Source: a virus. Taken from it: a DNA stretch of 29,866 bases. Within the stretch, counting starts at the first letter, position 1; every line of letters starts with the position of its first letter. Made by a program: the position numbers and the translations under genes. Location of the stretch: the IMG/VR virus record IMGVR_UViG_3300017605_000122, positions 1 through 29,866 of that record. One strand, 5' to 3'. The notes beneath the pieces were generated by a model. It did not search any database. It worked only from the letters and a program-made list of their open reading frames with translations, and was not told the DNA's origin. Positions 17,265-23,632 of this stretch are shown here, one piece after another.

Positions 17265-17534
17265 GTGGCGACCGTTGACTGGAACCGGATAGTCGAGGCG
17301 TTCTTCGTCGCCCTCGCAACAGCGACGGCGGGCGTGTTCATCGGCGGCGTGATCGGGCTGTTCCGTTTCATCCGGCGGATGGACGCCCAGCGGATCGACC
17401 AGATCAAGGGTACCCAGCATCGCCAATGGCATGTGATCCGCTGGGCGCGGGTAGTGGGAAGGCATGTCGGGGTTCCGTTCCCGCTCGAGGACGACATCGA
17501 CAACGACGACGAATGGGATGAGGGATTGAGATGA
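17265..17534 (+). CDS. Single-pass membrane protein, possible lysis factor
   Basis: An 89-residue protein with one long hydrophobic segment (about residues 9-34, FFVALATATAGVFIGGVIGL), then a basic stretch (FRFIRRM) and an acidic C-terminal tail. The GTG start has GAGGTG upstream. It follows the endolysin within 10 bases. This topology could suit a holin partner or antiholin, but no known family was recognised. Confidence 0.7.
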   Translation: MATVDWNRIVEAFFVALATATAGVFIGGVIGLFRFIRRMDAQRIDQIKGTQHRQWHVIRWARVVGRHVGVPFPLEDDIDNDDEWDEGLR

Positions 17535-17704
17535 CCTACGCCGTGAAGCTCGTAGCCGACGACAACTTCCACCTCCTGATGCTCCTCGCCGCCGTGCTGT
17601 TCGTCGTCGCCACCGTCGTGGCCGTGATGGAGCGGGCATGGTGGGCGGGGCTGATGGCGGCCGGGCTGGCGTTCTTCGCGCTCGCCTACGTCGTGGTTTC
17701 GTGA
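17531..17704 (+). CDS. Two-helix membrane protein, holin candidate
   Basis: A 57-residue protein starting with the ATGA overlap at the preceding stop. Two hydrophobic helices are clear, about residues 14-33 and 37-56, separated by a short ER-AWW turn. This is a usual shape for class II holins. Its 3' end overlaps the 3' end of the leftward operon by 19 bases. Because another gene (18997-19269) matches a known holin type, this one may be an accessory or antiholin. Confidence 0.65.
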   Translation: MTYAVKLVADDNFHLLMLLAAVLFVVATVVAVMERAWWAGLMAAGLAFFALAYVVVS

Positions 17705-17871
17705 GCGTTCGCTACAGCGAAGCGACGGGGGCGCCGGCGAGCGTCACGCTCACCGTCGAGGACATGCGCGGGTTCGAGTAGAGGCCACCAGGCATTCCGG
17801 TCTACGGCGGTAACGGCCCCGCGACGAGCGAGCACGGCTAGTGCTGTCTGTTGACGTGGCGTCAGGCTCAT
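17686..17871 (-). CDS. Third gene of leftward operon, basic HTH-like protein
   Basis: A 61-residue protein read leftward from ATG at 17871, overlapping the stop of the gene before it (ATGA). It begins LTPRQQTALAVLARRGAVTA, the look of a winged-helix start, and has a basic middle (RDARRRPRRF). It lies tail-to-tail with the rightward membrane-protein gene. The HTH reading is tentative, since only about half of the sequence fits one. Confidence 0.5.
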   Translation of the reverse strand: MSLTPRQQTALAVLARRGAVTAVDRNAWWPLLEPAHVLDGERDARRRPRRFAVANAHETTT

Positions 17872-18041
17872 TTCACTTTCCACCTTTCGATGGTCGACGT
17901 CCGCCACACAGGCGTCGCCGCCAGCAGCGCGTCAGGCTCGGGCAGCTTGCCACGGTGATACCAGAGGCGGACGAGGGGACGGTCGACGCCGAGCATGGCG
18001 GCGATCTCCACGAGGCCGACAACCTCGAGCGGGCGGGTCAT
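17868..18041 (-). CDS. Small HTH DNA-binding protein (excisionase/MerR-like)
   Basis: A 57-residue protein in the leftward operon, starting at an ATG that overlaps the previous stop (TGATG). Residues 8-32 (VGLVEIAAMLGVDRPLVRLWYHRGKLP) form an HTH of the HTH_17/AlpA/MerR kind: helix, turn, recognition helix, then a wing-like basic turn. A terminal TSTIERWK helix completes the fold. Proteins of this size act as excisionases or small transcription regulators. In this phage no integrase was found, which favours regulation. It could bind the palindrome in its own promoter. Confidence 0.75.
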   Translation of the reverse strand: MTRPLEVVGLVEIAAMLGVDRPLVRLWYHRGKLPEPDALLAATPVWRTSTIERWKVK

Positions 18042-18235
18042 CAGATTCCCAGCTCACGTCGGGCGAACGCCTCGGCCTCGTCGAGAGTCTTGAAGCAGCG
18101 GGCACTGGCGAACTTCCAGACCGGCGCTTCGACGGTGCCCCGAAGGTTCAACCGGCGAACCGTGAACGGTGCCGACAGGTTACCCTTGTCGATGACTTCT
18201 GCTTTCTTGCTTCCCTTTTCGAGTGTCTTTGTCAT
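18041..18235 (-). CDS. First gene of leftward leaderless operon
   Basis: A 64-residue basic protein, ATG at 18235. The -10 box of the leftward promoter ends only 6 bases before this ATG, so the message would begin at or right next to the start codon. The sequence has Lys-rich ends, a strand-like SAPFTVRRLNLRGTVEAPVWKF and a helix TLDEAEAFARREL. No family is recognised. As the first product of the only counter-strand operon it is a candidate Cro- or repressor-like regulator, but no HTH is evident. Confidence 0.68.
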   Translation of the reverse strand: MTKTLEKGSKKAEVIDKGNLSAPFTVRRLNLRGTVEAPVWKFASARCFKTLDEAEAFARRELGI

Positions 18236-18270
18236 GTCTTCATTATGACACAGATGGTGTCACCCGTCAA
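18236..18270 (-). promoter_or_regulatory. Leftward sigma70-type promoter, leaderless
   Basis: Reading leftward, TTGACG (18270-18265) is followed by a 17-base spacer and CATAAT (18247-18242). Five of six bases match at each box. The first gene's ATG begins 7 bases after the -10 box, about where transcription should start, so the transcript should be leaderless, a start mode common in actinobacteria. It is the best promoter match in the window. Confidence 0.85.
18246..18262. promoter_or_regulatory. Palindromic operator in leftward promoter
   Basis: TGACAC-N5-GTGTCA forms a perfect inverted repeat with 6-base arms, lying between the -35 and -10 boxes, where a bound dimer would block RNA polymerase. 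The five-base centre gives half-site centres about one helical turn apart. The likely binder is one of the small HTH proteins of the phage, though which is unknown. Confidence 0.75.
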
Positions 18271-18380
18271 GAGGTTCGCCACAGGTTGTTTCAGTTCTCC
18301 CGTTCGCCTTGCTGGGAGGCGACGGGCGAAGCCCTCGGCCGGGGGCACCCCCAGCACCCAACCCGAGAAAGGACACCAGC
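18271..18380. other. Intergenic region between divergent genes, with stem-loops
   Basis: About 110 bases without a gene. A stem-loop at 18299-18326 pairs CCCGTTCGCCT with AGGCGACGGG (one bulge), followed by GGGC-GAA-GCCC at 18324-18334 and a GGGG/CCCC pair at 18341-18352. No run of T follows these, so terminator function is not supported. They could shape the leader of the rightward gene at 18381. No convincing rightward promoter was seen. Confidence 0.55.
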
Positions 18381-18722
18381 ATGAGTGACATGGAGAAGGC
18401 CGTCGAAGGCGGCGCCGAGTTCATCGCCGAACAGCAAGCGCACGTCGCCGAAGTGGCAGCCGCCGAGGAAGCACGGCGGGCAGCCGCCGAGGCTGAGGCC
18501 GGCTACCCGCGCCAGTACGACGCCCACACCCGCATGGTCGACGAGACCAACGGCCACGAGTTCATCGGCACCCAATGGGGCTACAACACCGAGGCCGAAG
18601 CGCTCGCCGCCATCGACGCCGCGCGCGCGGCAGACAAGTACGTTATGTACGCGAACCCCGGCGGCGGCAGCTACATCAACGAGCTGTCAGCCGACGACTT
18701 CCGCATCAACGTGGAGGACTGA
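18381..18722 (+). CDS. Small Ala/Glu-rich hypothetical protein
   Basis: A 113-residue protein, ATG preceded by GAGAAAGGA. An N-terminal Ala/Glu-rich helix (about residues 5-38) is followed by a compact C-terminal region (YDAHTRMVDETNGHEF, YNTEAEALAAIDAARAADKYVMY, SADDFRINVED). No family is recognised. It overlaps the next gene by one base and may be cotranscribed with the holin. Confidence 0.7.
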   Translation: MSDMEKAVEGGAEFIAEQQAHVAEVAAAEEARRAAAEAEAGYPRQYDAHTRMVDETNGHEFIGTQWGYNTEAEALAAIDAARAADKYVMYANPGGGSYINELSADDFRINVED

Positions 18723-19000
18723 TGCCCAACCTCGACAACAACCACTACCCGCGCATCGTCAGCCGCGACGCCCACGTCCACGACGACGGGCTCACCTACG
18801 AGACCGAGACGCTGCAATACGACACCGAGGACGAGGCGGCCGGCGGCGCGGACTCCTACCGGTACCGTGGCTGTCTCGTCGTGGCCGGCGCCGAGAAGGC
18901 GTCGGGCGGGTGGAACATCACCGTCCAGACCGATGGCACCACGCCCGCGAAGGTGAAGGCCGAGCAGCTGCCCGCTGAACCGGAACCCGAGGCGACATGA
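18722..19000 (+). CDS. Small hypothetical protein
   Basis: A 92-residue acidic protein starting at the TGATG overlap. It contains YRYRGCLVVAGA and GGWNITVQTDG, both strand-like, with an acidic C-terminal stretch. No recognised family. Between the preceding small gene and the holin it may act in lysis timing, but this is position-based only. Confidence 0.6.
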   Translation: MPNLDNNHYPRIVSRDAHVHDDGLTYETETLQYDTEDEAAGGADSYRYRGCLVVAGAEKASGGWNITVQTDGTTPAKVKAEQLPAEPEPEAT

Positions 19001-19269
19001 ACCAGCCGGTGCCGCCGCTCGTCACGCCCGTCCCCGCGCACCCGTGGTACTTGGACGCGCTCGAGCGGGTCGGCTGGACGTTCGTCGAGACGTTCACGGC
19101 CACGCTGATCCTCGCTGGTGCGCTCGACGTGTCGACCGCGAAGTCGGCGGCCCTGGCCGGGGTCGCGTCTGTGCTCGCGGTCGTCAAGGCGATCGCGGCG
19201 AAGCATGTCGGCGAGACAGGCACGGCGGCGACGTTGCCGACACCGGTGCCGGAGCTGCCCAAGGGGTAG
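18997..19269 (+). CDS. Holin, r1t-like
   Basis: A 90-residue membrane protein that likely makes the holes that release the endolysin. It carries the features I know from r1t-like holins of actinophages: an HPWYLDALERVGWTF start, then hydrophobic TFTATLILAGALDVS, then AALAGVASVLAVVKAIAA. A short polar tail with Pro residues follows. Two transmembrane helices are predicted, about residues 28-45 and 50-66. It ends at a strong terminator 50 bases on, which closes the rightward late transcription unit. Confidence 0.85.
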   Translation: MNQPVPPLVTPVPAHPWYLDALERVGWTFVETFTATLILAGALDVSTAKSAALAGVASVLAVVKAIAAKHVGETGTAATLPTPVPELPKG

Positions 19270-19318
19270 CCTCGACATGGCAGGGACTTCGAGGTCACGG
19301 CTCGGAGGTCCAAACGAA

Positions 19319-19345
19319 GGCCCCCGACTTCGGTCGGGGGTCTTT
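19319..19345 (+). terminator. Intrinsic terminator after holin gene
   Basis: CCCCCGAC, a UUCG loop and GTCGGGGG form an eight-base perfect GC-rich stem with an especially stable tetraloop, followed by TCTTT. This is a textbook rho-independent terminator and divides the holin unit from the next operon. Confidence 0.92.
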
Positions 19346-19360
19346 CGTCGTTTCCGGTGC

Positions 19361-19390
19361 TTGCTTTCCATGCGCAGCCCTGCGCATACT
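19361..19390 (+). promoter_or_regulatory. Candidate promoter for the HTH / surface-protein cassette
   Basis: TTGCTT (19361-19366) and CATACT (19385-19390) are separated by 18 bases. The match to consensus is moderate. The expected start of transcription would fall near 19397, so translation at ATG 19400 or 19409 would again be leaderless, and no ribosome site precedes either ATG. The -10 box lies inside the first palindrome. Confidence 0.45.
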
Positions 19391-19410
19391 CCATGCGCAA
19401 TGGTGCGCAT
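19370..19410. promoter_or_regulatory. Twin 18-bp palindromic operators
   Basis: Two copies of ATGCGCA-N4-TGCGCAT sit at 19370-19387 and 19393-19410, 23 bases centre to centre. Each contains two TGCGCA hexamers 10 bases apart, so four copies are on one face of the helix (19371, 19381, 19394, 19404). The second palindrome runs into the ATG codon at 19409. The obvious candidate binder is the HTH protein that begins there, giving autoregulation. Confidence 0.82.
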
Positions 19411-19606
19411 GAACGACTACTGGATGTCATCGACGGTTGCTGCCGCGATGCTCGGCCTTTCGAGGTCGCAGATCAACCGGCTAGCGGCCGCCGGCGAGCT
19501 GAACGCCGAGAAGATCGGCGGCGTGTGGATGTTCCGCAGCTCCGACGTGGACGCCTACGCCCTCCGTCGTGGCCGGGTGGGTTCCACATCCCACCCACAC
19601 GGCTAA
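19400..19606 (+). CDS. Excisionase-type HTH regulator
   Basis: A 68-residue protein from ATG 19400, or 65 residues from ATG 19409, both without a ribosome site. The central part (STVAAAMLGLSRSQINRLA-to-AGELNAEKIGGVWMF) is an HTH_17 excisionase-family domain: two helices, a turn, and a wing region with the GGVWMFRSSDVDAY pattern typical of these proteins. Small regulators and excisionases share it. No integrase was found, and its start lies inside a pair of palindromes, so an autoregulated repressor is favoured. It is followed by a surface-protein gene. Confidence 0.85.
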   Translation: MVRMNDYWMSSTVAAAMLGLSRSQINRLAAAGELNAEKIGGVWMFRSSDVDAYALRRGRVGSTSHPHG

Positions 19607-19619
19607 CCCACCCGGCCAC
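19569..19619 (+). promoter_or_regulatory. Large inverted repeat with alternative pairing
   Basis: A perfect 15-base arm (19569-19583, with core GGCCGGGTGGGTT) pairs with 19605-19619. The arm overlaps the end of the HTH gene. The loop contains CCCACCC (19590-19596), which could pair with GGGTGGG (19575-19581) instead, making the two structures mutually exclusive. No T run follows, so it is not a standard terminator. It sits before the ribosome site of the surface protein and could gate its translation. Confidence 0.7.
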
Positions 19620-19649
19620 CCCTGTCACAACACCAACGAAAGGCAAGAC

Positions 19650-20561
19650 ATGAGAACCTGGACCGACGCCCACGACCCCCGACTCTCGCGAACCGTCGGC
19701 CTCGGCCTCGGCCTCCTCGCGATCGCCGTCCTGCTGCTCGTCGCGATCTTCGCGCTCGGCGGCAAAGCCGGCGCCAACGTGCCGAACACGAACGAGGTCG
19801 CCTACTGGTGCCCGAACGGCGGCGTCAAGTACGACAACCTGACGTCGAGCTCGTTCACGGTGCCGGCACCGCCCGACGGCAAAACATGGTCGCTGCTCGT
19901 GCTCAAAGCCGGCTCCGACCAGTCGGTCGAGAATGAGAACGAGACGTTCCCGAACCCGGTGGTGGGTCAGTCGTACTCACACTCGAGCGGGAAGACGCTG
20001 AGCCATGCGATCTTGTGCTACGGCCCGCCGGTGACCACCACGACAGGTGCCACCACGACCGGGGCGTCAACAACGCTGGCGACCACGACCACGGGCGCGA
20101 CCACGACCGGTGGCACGACGACAGTCGTCGTGACGAACCCGCAGACCGTCCCGACGACCACGATCGCGACCACCACGACGTTCTGCGACGAGGACGAATG
20201 CACGACCACGACCGCGCCGACGACCACGGCCGCGACGACGACGGTGCCGCGCACGACGACGACCGCAGCGACAACGACCGCAGCGACAACGACCGGCCCG
20301 CCGTGCGATGTCGCTCACAGCTGCATCTCGATCCCCGTCACGACCGCCTCGACGATCGCCACCACGACGACCGTGGCGCCGCCAACGACGATCCCCGACA
20401 CCACCGCCGTCGACCAGACGCTGCCACCCGCACCGGCGGCACCGGTGACGCCTGCGCCGACGACGCTGCCGGTGACCGGTGGCTCGCCGTGGTGGCTGGC
20501 GCTGTTCGGTGTGTGCCTTGTCGGTCTCGGCGGTCTGCTCGTGGCGTGGCGGCGGTCGTGA
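19650..20561 (+). CDS. LPXTG cell-wall-anchored surface protein
   Basis: A 303-residue predicted sortase substrate. Residues 16-37 are a strongly hydrophobic signal segment, with likely cleavage after KAGA. Residues 45-120 form a small domain (VAYWCPNGGVKYDN, KTLSHAILCYGP) of a sort seen in actinobacterial wall proteins. Residues 124-272 are a Thr-rich stalk interrupted by CDEDEC and CDVAHSC pairs. The end is LPVTG at 273-277, a hydrophobic span and RRS, a complete sortase sorting signal. The ribosome site is GAAAGG. A phage protein fixed on the host wall suggests surface remodelling or superinfection exclusion; this is inference. Confidence 0.88.
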   Translation: MRTWTDAHDPRLSRTVGLGLGLLAIAVLLLVAIFALGGKAGANVPNTNEVAYWCPNGGVKYDNLTSSSFTVPAPPDGKTWSLLVLKAGSDQSVENENETFPNPVVGQSYSHSSGKTLSHAILCYGPPVTTTTGATTTGASTTLATTTTGATTTGGTTTVVVTNPQTVPTTTIATTTTFCDEDECTTTTAPTTTAATTTVPRTTTTAATTTAATTTGPPCDVAHSCISIPVTTASTIATTTTVAPPTTIPDTTAVDQTLPPAPAAPVTPAPTTLPVTGGSPWWLALFGVCLVGLGGLLVAWRRS

Positions 20562-20662
20562 CGAAAAAGACGCCCCGTAACGGTTACACGCCCAAGAAGG
20601 GTCGGCCGACCCCCAAGCAGGTAAAGGGTCATATCCCCCAACCGAAGAAGGGGACACCGTGA
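20558..20662 (+). CDS. Small basic Lys/Pro peptide
   Basis: A 34-residue open frame starting with the GTGA overlap at the surface-protein stop and overlapping the next gene's GTG by four bases. It is very basic and includes KKGRPTPKQ, which resembles the start of actinobacterial DUF3043 proteins. No independent evidence of function exists; its tight packing supports it being read. It may be a translated linker. Confidence 0.5.
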   Translation: MTKKTPRNGYTPKKGRPTPKQVKGHIPQPKKGTP

Positions 20663-21723
20663 CCACCGCTGACTTGTGGGATGCCCTCGACCACGCCGAC
20701 AAGATCCCCCGCGACCGCTACGGCCGGCCGATCATTCCGCCCGCGTCGGGAGGAAAGCCAAAGCCCTATACGCGCGTGACAACTTTGGCCGAGACCTTGG
20801 ATGACCGCTACAACCTGGAGAAGTGGAAGCAGCGACAGGTCGCCGTCGGGCTCATGCTGCGCCGCGACCTCTTGAACCTTGTCGCCGCTCAGAAGGACGA
20901 CAAGCAGGCCCTCGACAAGACGTGCGATGAGGCGATCAGCGCGGCCAGTGGCGGTGCCGCGGCGAACACGGGCACGGCGCTGCACGCCCTCACCGAGCAG
21001 CTGCACAAGGGCGCCGACCATACGCTGATCCCCGAGCATCTCCGTGACGACATCGCCGCCTATCAGGCGTGCCTGGAACGGCACAGCATCACGGTCGTCG
21101 AGGTCGAGCAGTTCGTGGTGTGCGAGGCGCTCGAGGTCGCGGGCACGCTCGACCGCGTGATGCGAGTGAACGGCCAGCTGTGCATCGGTGATCTCAAGAC
21201 CGGCGCGGGAGCGGTCGATTACGGCCTGGCCGGCATCGCCATTCAGCTCGCTTGCTATGCGCACGCGGAGACTTCGTGGTCACCGGCGGAAGGACACAAG
21301 GAACGTCCGTTCATCAACGGCTCACGCGCCTACGTGCTGCATCTCATCCCCGGCAGCGGCCACTGCGAGCTCGTCGAGGTCGACATCGTGGTCGGGTACG
21401 AAGCCGCTCAACGTGCCAGATGGGTACGCGAGTACCGCAAACGCAAAGACCTCGGCCGCTCGGTGACGTCGGCGGCGGACACGCTCGACTTCCGACGGGA
21501 ATGGATCGCGCAACGTGTCCGCGCGCTCCCCGATAACGCGGTCGAGACGTTGGCCCGCATGATCGTCGACGCCGAGCTGCCACGGGTCAGCATGTCCACC
21601 GACGCCCACCTCGACGACTGGGCGACGCTGCTCGACGTGATCGAGGCCGAGTATCAGGTGCCGTTCGGACCGTTCGACCCGACCAAACCGAAGACCAAAC
21701 GACCAGCGAAACGAAAGGCATAG
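20659..21723 (+). CDS. RecB/Cas4-like PD-(D/E)XK exonuclease
   Basis: A 354-residue nuclease likely acting in recombination or DNA processing. Motifs appear in order: TGTALHALTEQL with H109, VEVEQF (E150), AGTLDRV with D165, GDLKTG with D178 and K180, then the QLACY motif (Q196, Y200) of the RecB/Cas4 superfamily. No iron-sulfur Cys cluster is evident, so a Cas4 role is not supported. The C-terminus is basic. It is followed by an SSB-like gene and later by a resolvase-like nuclease, forming a recombination group. Confidence 0.88.
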   Translation: MTTADLWDALDHADKIPRDRYGRPIIPPASGGKPKPYTRVTTLAETLDDRYNLEKWKQRQVAVGLMLRRDLLNLVAAQKDDKQALDKTCDEAISAASGGAAANTGTALHALTEQLHKGADHTLIPEHLRDDIAAYQACLERHSITVVEVEQFVVCEALEVAGTLDRVMRVNGQLCIGDLKTGAGAVDYGLAGIAIQLACYAHAETSWSPAEGHKERPFINGSRAYVLHLIPGSGHCELVEVDIVVGYEAAQRARWVREYRKRKDLGRSVTSAADTLDFRREWIAQRVRALPDNAVETLARMIVDAELPRVSMSTDAHLDDWATLLDVIEAEYQVPFGPFDPTKPKTKRPAKRKA

Positions 21724-21725
21724 CC

Positions 21726-22133
21726 GTGACCACATGGGATGAGTTCGACAAGCCGACCCCCGCGGGTGACTTCCCGCCCTCTTTCAAGTTCGACATGATG
21801 GGCGCCAGCATCGCCGGCACCATCACTGAGATCCGCACGTTCACCGCGACCGATGGTCGTCGACTGCCCGACCTCTGGATCGACACCGACGAGGGGCCGC
21901 GCTCGGTCATCTGTGGACCGACCGACCTTCTCACCCAGCTCCTCGACAAGCGGCCGAATGTCGGTGACCGGATCGCGATCGTGTACGCGTCGCAGCGCAA
22001 GGCCGGACAGTTCATGCAGAAGATCTTCGACGTGTCGCTCAAGCGTGCCGACAGCAGCGAAAGCAAGACCGAGCCCGCGGCCGCGGCGCAGAACGCGACC
22101 GTGAAGCCGAAGACCGCGGCCGACCTGCTGTGA
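21726..22133 (+). CDS. SSB-like OB-fold protein
   Basis: A 135-residue protein that fits a small OB-fold strand layout: SFKFDMMGASIAGTITEIR, then RRLPDLWIDTDEGPRSVICG and GDRIAIVYASQRKAGQFMQK, then a flexible Ala/Lys tail ending in KTAADLL. The strand order and the basic KRKAGQ region are compatible with ssDNA binding, and its neighbour is an exonuclease. Proteins of this kind stand beside RecB-like nucleases in several actinophages. No characteristic acidic SSB tip is present, so the call is moderate. Confidence 0.6.
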   Translation: MTTWDEFDKPTPAGDFPPSFKFDMMGASIAGTITEIRTFTATDGRRLPDLWIDTDEGPRSVICGPTDLLTQLLDKRPNVGDRIAIVYASQRKAGQFMQKIFDVSLKRADSSESKTEPAAAAQNATVKPKTAADLL

Positions 22134-22300
22134 GCGATCAGATCATGCGTGGCATCCGCGGCAACTGTCCCGCTTGCCACGGCGCGTGGATCATGGCCGT
22201 CGTCGCGCGTGACGCACACGAGCCCGAAGACGGCTACCTCGTTTGTGTCAACCCCGCCTGCACAGACGTGCAAGCGGCACAACGAAGGCTGACACCATGA
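22130..22300 (+). CDS. Small zinc-ribbon-like protein
   Basis: A 56-residue protein from a GTGA overlap. It has CPAC at 13-16 and C39...C44, the four Cys of a likely zinc ribbon, with HGAW between. Small proteins like this can bind nucleic acid, but no specific role is known. It ends overlapping the resolvase-like gene (ATGA). Confidence 0.6.
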   Translation: MSDQIMRGIRGNCPACHGAWIMAVVARDAHEPEDGYLVCVNPACTDVQAAQRRLTP

Positions 22301-22638
22301 CCGCCAAGTCCCCGAAGGCCAGGGGCACCGAGTTCGAGTCGCTGATCGTCCGCGGGTTCAACGACACCGGCTGGCCGTACGTGGAACGCCGCGCCCTCAC
22401 GGGCGCGGTGGACCGCGGCGACATCACCGGCATCCCCGGTGTCGTGGTGCAATGCAAGGCGTCATCGAGGGTCGACCTGTCGGGCTGGCTGAAGGAAGTG
22501 CAGCAACAGGTCGCCAACGACCGGGCTGACATAGGCTTTGTCGTTCACAAGCGACGCATGCATGCCGACCCGCTCGATCAGTACGTGCTCACTGATGTGC
22601 GCACGATCCTGCAGCTGCTCAACGAGGCGGGGCGATGA
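22297..22638 (+). CDS. Holliday-junction-resolvase-like endonuclease
   Basis: A 113-residue PD-(D/E)XK-type nuclease. GTEFESLIVRGFN carries an acidic pair (E12/E14), DRGDITG contributes D42, and VVQCK gives the Q52-x-K54 catalytic end. Later ADIGFVVHKRR matches small actinophage nucleases annotated as Holliday-junction resolvases. The likely task is resolving branched DNA in replication or before packaging. It overlaps both neighbours by four bases. Confidence 0.82.
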   Translation: MTAKSPKARGTEFESLIVRGFNDTGWPYVERRALTGAVDRGDITGIPGVVVQCKASSRVDLSGWLKEVQQQVANDRADIGFVVHKRRMHADPLDQYVLTDVRTILQLLNEAGR

Positions 22639-22715
22639 CGCTCGCGAACGTTCTCTATCTCATCGGCTCATGCTGTTTCGCCGGTGGCACGATCGTGAAC
22701 ATGGTGCGACGATGA
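22635..22715 (+). CDS. Tiny membrane peptide
   Basis: A 26-residue open frame with a single hydrophobic stretch (VLYLIGSCCFAGGTIVNM) and a basic end (RR). It overlaps the resolvase stop (ATGA) and the next ATG (ATGATC). Compact packing suggests it is translated. Function unknown. Confidence 0.45.
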   Translation: MTLANVLYLIGSCCFAGGTIVNMVRR

Positions 22716-22894
22716 TCGCCCTGACCCCGCTCACCTCATGGCTGCTACTCATCACCGTCGGCGTCACCGGTGCCGCGATCGCCATCGCGGTCGCGCGTGC
22801 GTGGGATGCGGCCGAGGATCGGCGCAGCATCGAACAGTGGCGCGCGATGACTAAGTCACTTGACCTTTATGACTGGGAAGATCACGATGACTAG
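22712..22894 (+). CDS. Small single-pass membrane protein
   Basis: A 60-residue protein starting at the overlap with the preceding peptide. It has a hydrophobic helix (about residues 5-31) followed by a charged, partly acidic tail (DRRSIEQW...DWEDHDD). No family recognised. Its location between nucleic-acid genes and a GNAT gene gives no clear clue. Confidence 0.6.
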   Translation: MIALTPLTSWLLLITVGVTGAAIAIAVARAWDAAEDRRSIEQWRAMTKSLDLYDWEDHDD

Positions 22895-23339
22895 CCTGCG
22901 GCTCGTTCCCGTTTCGTTCCGCGAAGCGTCAGCCTTCGTCGAAATGTGGCACCGTCATCTCAAGCCACCGCGCGGCATGAAGTTCTGTGTCGGTCTTGCT
23001 GACGAGCTCGACGTGCTCGTAGCGGTTGCCATGTGCGGTCGTCCTGTCGCCCGCAACTTCGACGACGGGCTCACGCTCGAGGTGAATCGGACAGCGACTA
23101 ACGGCACCGACAACACAAACTCGATGCTGTACGGCGCGTGTTGGCGGGCAGCCAAGGCGCTCGGCTACCGGCGGCTAATCACCTACACCCAAGAAGGCGA
23201 AACGGGCGCAAGCCTCCGAGCAGCTGGCTATCGAGTCGTAGCCGAGCTCGTACCCCGCGCGGGATGGACCGCGCCGTCACGTCCCCGCGAAGACTATGGC
23301 GCTGATGGCATCGCCCGAACCTTATGGGAGGCCGTATGA
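22887..23339 (+). CDS. XF1762-type GNAT-like protein
   Basis: A 150-residue protein whose whole sequence matches what I know of the XF1762 family: VPVSFREASAFVEMWHRHL, MCGRPVARNFDDGLTLEVNR, then NSMLYGACWRAAKALGYRRLITYTQEGETGASLRAAGY, the acetyl-CoA-like fold seen in GNAT enzymes. The substrate in phages is unknown. The ATG at 22887 is preferred over an in-frame ATG at 22860. It overlaps the preceding gene slightly and the next by four bases. Confidence 0.83.
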   Translation: MTSLRLVPVSFREASAFVEMWHRHLKPPRGMKFCVGLADELDVLVAVAMCGRPVARNFDDGLTLEVNRTATNGTDNTNSMLYGACWRAAKALGYRRLITYTQEGETGASLRAAGYRVVAELVPRAGWTAPSRPREDYGADGIARTLWEAV

Positions 23340-23632
23340 CTAGCCATTGGCCGACGTTCGCCGACGGCCTGTTCTGGTGCGCGTGCGACAACCGCACGTT
23401 CGCCACCCAGGACGAGTGGCAGGCGCATGTCGTCGAGAGTGTTTGGCGTGAGTCGCTGCCGAAGCATTCACTGGTTTACATCAGCCCGAACACCGGCGAC
23501 GTTGAGTGTCGATGTGGCTTCATATGCCACCGTAGCGACATCATCTTTGCCGTCGACGACTATGCCCAGCATCGTGTCGACAGCGTTCAGCCCGTAGACG
23601 TCGCGGTCGAGCAGCCGCACCGAGGCTCATGA
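23336..23632 (+). CDS. Putative zinc-binding protein
   Basis: A 98-residue protein with two Cys/His groups: CAC with a TQDEWQAH helix (C15, C17, H31) and CRCGFICH (C58, C60, C64, H65). These resemble loose zinc fingers. Residues 66-98 are acidic. Function unknown. ATGA overlaps on both sides place it in the same unit as the GNAT-like gene and the lysozyme-like gene. Confidence 0.6.
   Translation: MTSHWPTFADGLFWCACDNRTFATQDEWQAHVVESVWRESLPKHSLVYISPNTGDVECRCGFICHRSDIIFAVDDYAQHRVDSVQPVDVAVEQPHRGS

Noticed and set aside
17701-17781. A 26-residue rightward frame after the two-helix membrane gene
   Set aside because: It is antisense to the third leftward gene, and has no ribosome site or recognisable product.
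18299-18352. Terminator in the divergent intergenic region
   Set aside because: Stem-loops are present but no T run follows on either strand.
17868-19606. Excisionases of an integration module
   Set aside because: Two HTH proteins resemble excisionases, but no integrase or attachment-site core was found, so regulators are favoured.
20659-21723. Cas4 of a CRISPR system
   Set aside because: The nuclease motifs match, but no iron-sulfur Cys set, no other Cas gene and no repeat array are present.
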